The notes under the pieces: model-generated | Told to the model about the DNA's origin: nothing | The model's database searches: none | What the model saw: the letters and a program-made list of their open reading frames with translations, nothing else | Made by a program: the position numbers and the translations under genes | In this document: positions 34,901-44,400 of the stretch, piece after piece | How positions within the stretch are numbered: position 1 is the first letter of the stretch | How the letters are laid out: every line of letters begins with the position of its first letter | Assembly: GCA_903813345.2 (NCBI GenBank) | Contig: CAIIXF020000012.1 | Coordinates: 6,781,615-6,845,614, forward strand | Direction of reading: 5' to 3' | DNA length: 64,000 bases | Source: Owenia fusiformis | Lineage: Eukaryota; Annelida; Polychaeta; Sabellida; Oweniidae

Positions 34901-34952
34901 AACTGAGCAAAATAGAAAACCTTGCTCCGACGGGACAGATATTTTATACTGA
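31941..34952 (+). CDS. Intronless ~1003-residue polytopic membrane protein
   Basis: A single uninterrupted reading frame. The ATG at 31941 has A at -3 and G at +4 and opens a signal-peptide-like stretch (MAKGLYLCICIACAIISHAS); an earlier in-frame GTG at 31923 is unlikely. A luminal/extracellular domain of about 210 residues with several Cys and N-x-S/T sites (SGYPYDVKI-like wording near residues 120-135) precedes TM1 (about 233-257). A strongly acidic, Asp/Glu/Ser/Asn-rich loop (about 260-445) follows. Then come hydrophobic segments at about 481-507, 543-570, 697-757 (two or three spans), 766-795, 804-835, 893-917 and 925-946. The C-terminus has three 11-residue repeats (SIEQYWSLCSNG type). 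I recognise no channel, transporter or receptor signature. The lack of introns suggests a retrocopy origin or an intronless family. Confidence 0.85.
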   Translation: MAKGLYLCICIACAIISHASMALSKQYSSTATDVREASLDGTQDKQNIANHSLVPCSYTIEQNSKSHFTEFVNDRNINFMYIEVNFSRRMETARSKKHQFFSPGYLIWTYKSFPGAGYPLLGYPYDVKILSLGFLTWYVYDHLQIHVDVAPENCYAEWGDDGTMERLLSTFRDLSNQTIYGDTTSWCYGIKFQWDWMNNLIVHWMRVGRDYTGYMCSTLPESPFRFNEVIKQTRFLFFLQVCGVILLCYSPLLLYIFDTSGEKKKEVWSFYSCLKEALIDESETDSKKNENEDVSARDTQDTRSFDNMQYENETDENKATSGDGGDTNSEDKIKEKCYGFSNLAYIGESEMVNAGGKVNIRFGHKMDSENKTGDSNNKDEGEVDTKSEGNLNFESDRDIDEIKTDDSDNERICGDEEYVGTKSEDNGNCDENLGINEEQECDTDEVAEYFFQGDVHLSFFVLLNGCFEKLKNSGDFKLKWLLKLFFLIVIVPFVLYIKMIVYYFLLRDGVLARMEQDIPVGFVAVPFGFEASRRNWSYFMGGPYVIYGVFFVLAGIVLLCLSDNITVCLCAKLGSSRGSYDEEREKWKWVDNRLERVLHDAFLKPGASHLLQSIDNADIEILGGIEYMKLDDSFKKFTKALKARLYMLFNKHFWSHYFKTWEKRFMVIRFCKPRCISKHIEFCNVEFTSVSECLSWSLQYMVFIICLIPWSVLCFLGCMLDLFSCLMIYGVPIVFLTKSLFVNFFFISLDILIHLKCLYYITRYKLPLIYFILIIFSILTGTIYIYIMFCLYNIYGSSTTYISQTVAFTLMGIVAHPAEASTYIVVVAAIVGYIWKAIDDYNCIYSDLLERTIKISKAIQHDSVKLNEFKTPGIKKSLYFFLVEKHKPPRVEHFLTLLYLCIVISFIWVAVTVVQIYNQDSELDGVIQLGSSIVFGLIPQLIGWCLRSKSSSRRDKLFEKKLRQSIEQYWSLCSNGIEQYENLCPDETEQNRKPCSDGTDILY

Positions 34953-35344
34953 ATTTGTCATGCATTTTCAAAATAATCTTAATGTTTAAAAAGTACTTGT
35001 CATGCGGGTTAAAGGGGCGTACTGCATTATTTTCTAATTCCACAATGCCCAGAGGCATTCATGAATCTATGGCTCTGTTTGGTTGCTTTTTACGTATTGC
35101 TTTATGTAAGCAGTCTTGTCTAATGTACAATGAAGCGTTCATGTTTTCTGTACGTATCATTCGATTTTGATTTAAGTGTCTTTATTTCAACTGTTGTAGG
35201 ATATGCTGATGATTTATATTAGTGGCCCTTGAACTCCACCGAATAAGTTTACAGAACTCGATAGACATTGCACATAAATTCTCCAGGTGTTGGAGATTTG
35301 ATTTTAACGTTAAGAAATGTTGTTTTTAATATTTCATTTTATAA
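34953..35344. other. Downstream of polytopic gene, nothing recognised
   Basis: Probable 3' UTR and flank. I did not find a canonical AATAAA here. Confidence 0.4.
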
Positions 35345-35922
35345 CCTTGTATACATCAGGTCATTTTACAATATAATAATATTTGTGAAAAATGATACAA
35401 TTTCAATTCTTGAACATTATTACAATAGTTTACAAATATAATGTACCATAAGTTGTTTAACCATTCATTAAAATAAGTATAGTTAGTGTCTTGTACCTTA
35501 TAGCCAAAGACAAGAGTTTTATACTTTTTCAAGCTTGATTCAATTTTAAAATGATCTAAAATATAATTTACAAGTTGGTCTATTACATTAAGTACTCTAT
35601 GACAATCATTGAAAGAACAAATGTTTATGGTCTTCTACTTGTCCGCAAATATCACACTTGTCATTAACACTTATTTTCCATCTTAGAAGTAATTGTTTGC
35701 ATGGCAAAATGCAATGTAAAGGTTTGTATTTAAAATTGGCCACTTTTTTATTTTTGGATTGCTTTAAGAGTATTCCGGTCTGTTGAAACAACATTTGACT
35801 ATTTTGAATTTCACAAGGATTAATCCAAAATGATTCCAAATATGTTTTAGTTGCTATATGCTCCATCAAGATTGAATATATGTCTCTACAACTCATTTTA
35901 ATTGCATGTTTATCCAAAACTC
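35345..35922 (-). mobile_element. LINE ORF2 C-terminal remnant (zinc-ribbon end)
   Basis: On the minus strand 35917-35606 reads through CRDIYSILMEH, FWINPCEI, FKYKPLHCILPCKQLLLRWK and CDICGQVEDHKHLFF. The last is the C-x2-C-x7-H-x4-F/C knuckle typical of LINE ORF2 C-termini. After one frameshift it continues SFNDCHRVLNVIDQLVNYIL to YNNLWYIIF-type residues near 35400. A foldback element interrupts its upstream side at 35926. Confidence 0.8.
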
Positions 35923-35925
35923 TTT

Positions 35926-36905
35926 GGCCAGTCTACGGCGAGCATTTTGGGAAGTCAGAGGGCCACTTGTTAGACATAATTTTTCTGAAAGATTACTTTA
36001 TGTAGCATCAATTCACATATGTCTGGGTCGTATTAGTTTGTGGACGAAGGATTCTGAGCCTTTTACCCCCCTAGAATAATATTTGAGGGGGTATTAGATT
36101 ATCATTCTATAACCATATTTAAATATTTGGTATAGTACTGATTCTTACATAATATGTCACTAGAACAATGGTCAAGTGTATCCTAAAATTATAGAGAGAT
36201 ACGTCGATTGGTTGTAGGGGTAGGGGTCAACAAAGCCATATTAAAAATACAAAATAGTACTTTATCATTACATTACTTATATTACAATGTCACACATAGC
36301 TTGGAAATGATTTTTGAATACTACTTGGAGCACTATAAATGCCTATTATTTCTCTGAAGCTGCAACAATAAAATCGGTAAGACTAAAAAGTGGTAAGGGG
36401 TAGGGGTCAACAAAGCCATATTAAAAATACAAAATAGTACTCAATCATTACATTCCCCATATACAATATCACACATAGCCTGGAAATGATTTTTGATTAC
36501 TACTTGGAGCACTATTACTGCGTATTATTTCTCTGAAGCTGCAAAAATAAGATTGGTGAAACTAAAAAAAATAACGAAAATATGCTTTTTATTTCGATAA
36601 ATTATATTTTCTCCCAAACCAATCATTATATCTCTCTATAATTTCAGGATACACTTACCCACTGTACTGGTGACATATTATGTAGAAATCAGTACTATGG
36701 CCAATATTTAATTGATCTTATAGAATGATAATTTAATACCCCCCTCAAATATTATTGTAGGGGGTAAAAAGGCTCAGAATCCTTCGTCCACAAACAAATA
36801 CAACCCAGACATATGTGAATTGATGCTGAATAAAGTCATCGTTCAGAAAAATTATGTCTAACAACTGGCCCTCAGACTTCCTAAAATGCTTGCTGTAGAC
36901 TGGCC
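35926..36905. mobile_element. Foldback element, ~980 bp, long inverted arms
   Basis: The arms start GGCCAGTCTACGGCGAGCATTTT and end mirrored AAAATGCTTGCTGTAGACTGGCC. They match for about 270 bases per side, including GACGAAGGATTCTGAGCC and AGTGTATCCT(A/G)AAATTATAGAGAGATA. The centre holds two tandem copies of about 185 bases (36212-36394, 36397-36575; GGGGTCAACAAAGCCATATT). No coding capacity seen. Confidence 0.85.
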
Positions 36906-37096
36906 TATCTATAATGCTTCAATTTACTGTCATAAAACCTTAAACTTACATTTGTATTAACATATGTACATCTGCTTGCCTCGCTAAATATTTTAATTCT
37001 ATATTGAAATGGCAAAGATTGCTTAACAGTTATATATTCTGCCATCCAATTGACACTAGATTTAAGCTTATTAAGAATTTCATCTTGGGTACACAT
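36906..37096 (-). mobile_element. LINE remnant continuing beyond the foldback element
   Basis: Minus-strand open stretch with LKSSVNWMAEYITVK and FYDSKLKHYR. Its 3' end abuts the foldback element exactly where the LINE fragment at 35345-35922 stops, so the two are likely one LINE split by insertion. The peptide alone is not diagnostic. Confidence 0.5.
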
Positions 37097-37097
37097 A

Positions 37098-37535
37098 AGG
37101 CCATAAGAAGTAGATTATTTGTTTTGCGCCCTGATTCGAATCATGCAAGGGTACAAGGAAAACAAACACAAACTCAAGAAAAAAAAACTTGTTTGCTGAA
37201 AATATATACATTTTATGTGCAGAAAAAGGGATGACATGCAAATTTGGAGTGATTACAAACTCATATCTATATATTTTATACATTATATTAAAACATAGGT
37301 ATTATTCAAGGGTAAAAAAATAAGAAAATACAAAATGTATGCCAAAGTTATCAATAACACTGTCAATTTTGACGCACGACAAATTATCCGCCATTTCGTC
37401 CGATTCTTATTGAACGAAATGCGATGGTACTTCCAGACCCTTGTGATTGCTATTTGGATGTGTTTGTTTTTTCTGATTTACTCAAAATCATGCAAGAAAG
37501 GGGACGCAAAACAAAGAATCTACTTCTTATGGCCT
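37098..37535. mobile_element. MITE with ~35-bp TIRs, TA target
   Basis: AGGCCATAAGAAGTAGATTATTTGTTTTGCG at the left and its near-perfect mirror at 37502-37535, flanked by TA on both sides. An isolated third terminus (AGGCCATAAGAAGTAGATTCTTTG) lies at 37574, probably from a solo or deleted copy. No transposase frame. Confidence 0.8.
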
Positions 37536-37649
37536 TAGATCATTAACATATAATATATTTGTTATTAAAAGTTAGGCCATAAGAAGTAGATTCTTTGTGA
37601 TTACTAAGAGTAACAAATCTACTAGGAACAAATCCTATTGAATGGAATA

Positions 37650-37800
37650 CTAACATGTTTAAGCAGAAAAGTAATGCTCCTATTAGAATTGCTCATCCAA
37701 AACACCCTGTTATCTTAATTGATGATCCTAAACAAGTCTCTGCTATGATTAGAGAATATTTGGCAAATGCAGGGAAGAAAATCGGAACAAATATCCCCCC
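37650..37800 (+). mobile_element. Retrotransposon-like coding fragment
   Basis: Plus strand reads NPIEWNTNMFKQKSN, HPVILIDDPKQVSAMIREYL and ANAGKKIGTNI. This fits the linker before LINE reverse transcriptase (D-D-P-x-x-V-A-x-x-x-N-E-Y-F-x-x-x-G). Short and isolated. Confidence 0.5.
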
Positions 37801-38384
37801 TTTTAATCTGATACTAATGCCATGCTTTTGATCCTCCATCTTTGCTGTCAAATGACATGAATGGAGTATTATAAATTGATAATGCAGATAGTGGAACATA
37901 GAAATCATTACACTTGACACTTGTTAGTTACATAATTGTGGCACCAAATTAATGATATCAGATAGTATGTCACATGACTTGTATATTGAATTTTATTGGC
38001 TTAACAGATACCTGAAAGTTGAACTAAGATTTAAGCAAAAAAGTGCAGATAAAGGTTTATTCCTCTGAAAATCACCCATTTCTAGTGCAGATAGGCTTTT
38101 CTAACCATGTTCATTGGATTCCTTAGGGTCTGTTTACCCAAGATCCGCTGAAAACTCAATTTTGCCAAAAATGTTAGATAGAGGTACGTATGTTGAACTC
38201 AGCCCACGATAGATCAACAAGATACCAGTGTATATATAAATGTAATAATAAAAGCAGTATATTCATTTTGAAAAATCAGATGAATTAATTTTCGTTCATG
38301 GGGAGATCATAACGGAGAGTGCAATTAGATACTTTATCTTACTTTGAGTAAAATGTGTGGTGAGTGAATTCGCTATGGGCAGTG

Positions 38385-38670
38385 ACGCCATCTACTCATT
38401 TTCAAACATGGGGGTAGGGACATAAAATATCCTTTTTAATTAAGGTTAATGGAAAAATATAAAAAATACCAACAATATCTCATGGCAAACATAAAAGGGA
38501 ATGAGCAAAAATTATTTGAGGTGGATTGGGCTGAGAATTAGGTCAAATTAAGTTCGGCGTAGTGGCGCCACCTATTTTCGAACTTTTACCAAAAAGAATA
38601 ACTTATTTTAGCTTCATTAAGGGTCTCATATTTCTTACTTACTATGAATTTATAAGGGGAGGTAGGGGAC
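38385..38670. repeat. Duplicated segment X, inverted copy
   Basis: Reverse complement of 29125-29410; see there. Confidence 0.75.
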
Positions 38671-38767
38671 ATAGGGATGATGGATATCATAATATGTCAC
38701 AATGCAGGAAGCAGTGCATAAAAAAATAAAGCTAGTATCGAATTAAGATAATAATAAGATTAATAAG

Positions 38768-39451
38768 ATCAAAATAAGATATTCAGTACAATTTATTTAT
38801 TGATATGATGTCCAACAAATAAAACAACTTTAATGGGCATATCTAACAAGAAGGCGTTGGTCATTGTTACTCGAGTATCCATTTAATTGAAAAGAAACAA
38901 TGTCTAACACCCCCCCCCCCACACACACACACACACACACTCACACGCACACACACACACACCCAATCCAATCCAGAACCAATATCACAATCCAGGACCA
39001 GGATAACAAGGGAAATACAAAGGTTACAATTGAAAAGATTTAGTAATATCATTAAAACATCTTCACTAAGCAAAGCAAAACGTTTTATATTTCTCCAGAA
39101 CTCATCTGCTAATCTTTAAGAATCACGTGCGTCAGAGAAAGCATTTTTAGACAGCCCTTAAGTTCTAGGAATTATTTTACCACAAAAACAAATGGGTATG
39201 TTGGCCCCATGTGTTATCTTCGATAAGAAAATTGGATTGTCTCTTAATCTGTCAATAATCCACCCACCATCACCAATTTGTCTTTGATTTTCTTGGGCTA
39301 GACGTATCATGCTAGAAACTTAGTCACTTAATTTCATTATTTATCAAAAAGCGTTGGTTGAATCTGTCTGAAACTCGAATGGCATACTATTGTATGACCC
39401 TGTCAATGTGCATATTGTGATTCAACATGAAAATGTTGGTTGTCTTACATA
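38768..39451. repeat. Duplicated segment Y, empty-site copy
   Basis: Direct copy of 29869-31131 without the MITE. Across the insertion point it reads AAAACAACTTTAATGG where the filled copy has AAAACAAC-TA-element-TA-TAATGG. Confidence 0.85.
38909..38963. repeat. (AC)n microsatellite with poly-C start
   Basis: A run of C followed by about 20 AC dinucleotides with two interruptions, inside duplicated segment Y. The other copy of Y has only a short ACACACC at the same place, so it expanded here. Confidence 0.85.
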
Positions 39452-40070
39452 TAAATCAAGGCAACAACTCAAACTTTGCGATAAGTTAAATATATATGTA
39501 GAAATACTGTTAATTGTACGTTTATATTTCACATCATTGTAAGTTCATTTTGTATCCTCCAACATACACTTAATAAGGTTTACAAAAACAATTGAAAATC
39601 ACAACAGAAATACCAACACTCAATCACTCAATCATATAACTCCACTGTCTGCAATTTAAGATAAAATTTAAAATTCACATTCTGGCCTAGCTTTTACTAA
39701 ATTATGTATCAATAATGTATGCCGATGTGTTGGAGGATACATATATATATAGGAAACATATTTATTTATGTGACTCATAAATATTAAACATCGCTTTCAA
39801 GAGCTGGTCGCGCATACATTTTATTAACGTGCTGCAAAATATCAACGCAATCGATACGTTATAGGTTAAGAAATTCGAGTTTATTTTTGATGAAAAAATG
39901 AAATATTTGTTAATTGTCCAAAAATCCATCATTAAAGCGATATTTTGAAAAAAGATAAGCAATGTCCCAAGCAAATACCTTGTGGAAGTGATTACTCGAA
40001 GTCTTGTCAACAAGAAATAACACATTGAATGTCCATGGAATCAATGTACTTGATTCATTATCTCTATATA

Positions 40071-40888
40071 TCGGGTGTCCCAATAAAAATGAGACACTTT
40101 TTGCCAAGTATTTTCTCGGCAACTAATAAACCCTATTCACTGAGAATTTGTACAAATTAGCCTGAGAGTATCATTACCAAGTTATACAATGATAAAAAAG
40201 ATCAAGTAAATATTCTGCGAGGAATAAGAGATTCAAAATAGCATGTCAAAAATCCCCATAACGGAGGCCTGTGATGAGACCTCTATAGTGTTTGTACCAG
40301 CTATCAGGTGATAGCATTTGTAAATAAGTCAAAATAGCTTGTCTGTGTGTCATGTCTGCTTAATTCATTTCATTCTTCCCAAATATCCAAAATCCATTCA
40401 TTCTTAAAATTCATTGGAGGTGATATTGTTAGAATAAATACGGAAAGGTATTGTGCATGAAAAGGATGAATAAGTGAGATTTACATCGATATTGGTTATT
40501 TTTACATACTGTTTTTAATTCAACAATACACACATAATAAGGAGCCAATCTCTTACATATTCATAGCATGAGCAGAAGATACCCAAGTGCCTCAGGAAAA
40601 GTTTTCAAATAATTTGGCTCATCCATTGCTGAGAAATCACTTGTCAAATTCTTCCCATTTTTGGTACAAACGCGATGAAAATTCTCATTGTATTGCTCCG
40701 GTATGGGACATTTTGATAGCTTTCTTGAATTTCTTAGTACTCATATAATGGTTATCTGATCTTTGTCATATTTTTGTACCTTGCTAACGATACTCGTGGG
40801 CTACTTTGAACAAATTTCCCCAAAATTTGGTTCATCAGTTGCCGAGAAAATACTTGGCAAAAAGTGTATCATTTTTTGTGACACCCGA
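40071..40888. mobile_element. MITE-like element, TA-flanked, ~70-bp TIRs
   Basis: TCGGGTGTCCCAATAAAAATGAGACACTTTTTGCCAAGTATTTTCTCGGCAACT at the left end is mirrored at 40830-40888 with few changes. TA lies directly outside each end. 818 bases with no transposase frame. Confidence 0.85.
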
Positions 40889-41395
40889 TATATCTCTATA
40901 TAAAATTCATTATCTCAAGTATATGGCAGATTTTTAAAATTATCGTACGATATACATTTTAAATACAATCACATCACCGAATTGAAAACTGGATGGTACG
41001 CACTACGCAGTATATTTTGTTTGAGTAATTATAGTGCAGAAATGGGATTGTCGATGTATGCATATTAATAGGACGCAAATTGGGATTAGTTAAAAATTAA
41101 CAAAACCTAGACTGTTTGTACACGACCTACTCGAGTCGTTAATAAAAAATCACAAGTACTCAGATAATGAATGTTTCACTTTTACTAAACGATTTCTACC
41201 GAAAACTCTTACCCTTTTACCTTCTGAATGCAAATTGTGATTTATTATAAAAAATAAGGCTCAAAAGTCAATTTTCCTCCAAGCCACGTGATCAATATTT
41301 GTACTAAAACGTGTTAAAGATACTCGACTCATTAGAGATTATCGTATTTGGATGAAACTATTTATGACTAATATTTCGCAGTTAAAACGGCGAGA
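40889..41395. promoter_or_regulatory. Upstream region of the mucin/sushi gene
   Basis: The 500 bases before the ATG at 41396 presumably hold promoter and 5' UTR. I cannot point to a TATA box or other defined element. Confidence 0.3.
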
Positions 41396-41444
41396 ATGGC
41401 GAAATATATCCTACTAATTTTCGTTGTGCTATCCACATTGTTAG
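41396..41444 (+). CDS. Exon 1: signal peptide
   Basis: ATG in GAGAATGG context, then 15 mostly hydrophobic residues and donor TTAG|GTGAGT, a perfect consensus, phase 1. Confidence 0.85.
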
Positions 41445-44400
41445 GTGAGTGTCTGTTTTATTTAAATAGTAAACATTTTAAGAAATCGCTTTGTCCCAAA
41501 CATTGGTAAATCATGTACCCATGACATGTCTGTAATGCCTAGGTCACATATGCTCCGATCCATCGGCCGGCGCCCGACCGATTGAGTGTTATGTTCAATA
41601 TTGTATTCAATTTCGAATAAAATACTCAATCGGCCGGGCGCCGTAGTGAAAATCGGAGTAAATGTGACCAAGGCATAACGCAAATTCGTTAATTGGCGTT
41701 CTACTTTTAATACGTTTCCTGTTTGAAAAAGATCATATTTGGACTATCAACATTCTATGTTGTGAATTTTTGAGCTTACATTGTGACAAGGAAAGATATA
41801 CTCTAGAATTCATGAAGATGTCATTTTCTATAAAAGTAAAGAACCACTATTGTTGAATTTCATACATGAAATTTTAGAAAAATTTATAAATAATTGCATC
41901 TCAAATCTTTAACACGTTTTGACTTTGACATTTTTTCGGGTATGGGAAAACATAATTGATTTAAATTGATCCCCCAAATTGTGTTCATATTGTTGTATGA
42001 TAATATATAACAATTTACAACGATTGTAATTTTTATCTTTAGCTCAATTATATTCTACAATTGTAGTCATACATTCCAACGAAAACAATAATCATGGACG
42101 AAATTTCCAGTGTTCGGGTGTTGCAAGGTCACTGGTGATCCACTCGATTACGCTGGTTACCAAAACGGTTCGTTTTGGTAACAAAATGTCGGAACATCGA
42201 AGGTACGATTTTTCTTTTTTCCTTATTCCATACGTTGTAGGCAGAATTCCCACGACATTTTTAACACAAATGTGTATCAGTATCATATGCTTAAGAAAAT
42301 GTACATATTTGCGAACAAATAGTTCAGAAGACAACAGAATCGTCGATTTAATTACTCACTTAAGTTACATAAACGGTTTTCGAAAAACGGTCAGATCTGC
42401 ACTTTTAACCCAAACCGTTTATGTAACTTAAGTGACGAATTAAATCGACGATTCTTTTGTCTTCTGAGCTATTTTTTCGCAAACATGTACATTTTCTATA
42501 ACATATAATACTGATATACGTTTGTGAGAAAAAAAGTCGTGGGGATTCTGCCTACAACGCGTGATATAAGGAAAAAAGAAAAATCGTACCTTCGACGTTC
42601 CGACATTTTGTTACCAAAACGGTTTGTTTTGGTAACCAGCGTAATCGAGTGGATCACCAGTGAAGGTGAAATACCATGATAAAAAATCACGTGTTGTATG
42701 ATGTATTGAACCAAGCACTTCTTGGAAGTAAGGCTCTCTACACTCCCTGTCACTTCCCAGACATAATTATGTTTAATTGAATTTATAAGTGTCGACTTTG
42801 CACCTTGGGATGATCATCTGAACAATAAATGTACCACCCAAATTTAAAACATAGGACAAACATAGAATTGTCTGGTTAAAACACTAAAACCTAAATTCCA
42901 GCTCGATTCCATTAACGGCTTAAAGTTTAAACCACTTTGGCTTGTAATGCAGTCTTACAGTGCCCAATAATTCCATTATGTGATATCTGAACCTTTTTTA
43001 AATTTAAAAAATGAAAGATGTCGGGAAATTTGAATATCGGAGAAATAATTTTTTTCCCCAATTTTTTCTAAAATCGTTTTAAAAGTCATGAAAAATAGTA
43101 AAACTTTACATAGAGCCTATAATATCCTAGGCTGTTTTCATTTTATTCAGTATTGAGACAATGATTGAGATATCTACAGGGTAGTCCAAAGATTCGTGGC
43201 TGATTTTCAGTACGGTATTGAGACTATTGTTTAGATATCTACATGGTGGTTTACAATAGTTAGATCATTGATTAATCTTATGCAGAAAAAGTAGTCTATT
43301 CCTCATCTAAAATACACCAAATCTTTCCTGAAGCAGTCAATTTAATCGTGTTATGAAGAATGACGGCCATTTTGAAATTCAGCCGCAATCTTGAAAACTT
43401 CCTCTTGACTATATCTCTTTTTCCTTCCCTATATATCGACGCCATCGCCTAACGACAGTAGAAGCTATTCATTTTGACAACGTAGATAGACTGTCTGAGA
43501 CAGTAAGTAACAAAATGATGTCATGGTTCTCTTTTTCCTGATAACCTTTCAATTCTAGATATTTTTTCTGAAACCTCAAAGCAATCCTAACATCCAAATT
43601 ATGTACATGATAAGGTTTTATAACTGTAAACTGTAGATCGAACGGATACGTCCACGATGTTGAGTTCGTCATTAACAAATTCGACCTAATCACTTGCAGA
43701 TTTATCCACGACATCTCCATCAAGTGGTACAACAATTGGAACTTCAACAGCAGTATCTCCAGCCACAACAACGGCAACCCCAACAAAACCACCGAGTACT
43801 AAACATACACCAACAGTGCCTCCAACCACACAACAAACGAGTACTAAACCTGGAGCTACAACAACAGTACCGTCAACCACACAACAACCAAGTACTAAAC
43901 CTACACCAACAGTGCCTTCAACCACACAACAAACGAGTACTAAACCTACACCAACAGTGCCTTCAACCACACAACAAACGAGTACTAAACCTGGGGCTAC
44001 AACAACAGTACCGTCAACCACACAACAACCGAGTACCACATCTGGAGCTACAACAACAGTACCGTCAACCACACAACAACCGAGTACTAAACCTGGACCT
44101 ACAACAAAAGTACCGTCAACCACACAACAACCGAATACAACAAAAACACCTTCAACCACACACCAACCGAGTACAACACTTGGGACAACAACACTTTCTC
44201 CACCATCTGGTAAACATTATTCTATTGTAATTGTAAAGTTTTTATTGGTATTTGTATGAAAGACTATTGCATGTGCGTGTCAGATTTGCGATGACGTAAG
44301 TCACTTGGACAAGTATTAAAGTTATTTGAACAGTTTCCCAAGGACTTATGAGGTGGGGGGTGTAAATCATTGTCCAAACCATATATTCCTTATGTATTCT

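Noticed and set aside
42092-42753. Open frames on both strands in intron 1 of the mucin/sushi gene
   Set aside because: They are mirror images produced by the 535-bp palindrome and resemble no protein family.
43686-44159. Minus-strand open frame of Val/Gly/Cys repeats
   Set aside because: Antisense shadow of the mucin-stalk exon, which is supported by splice sites and phase.
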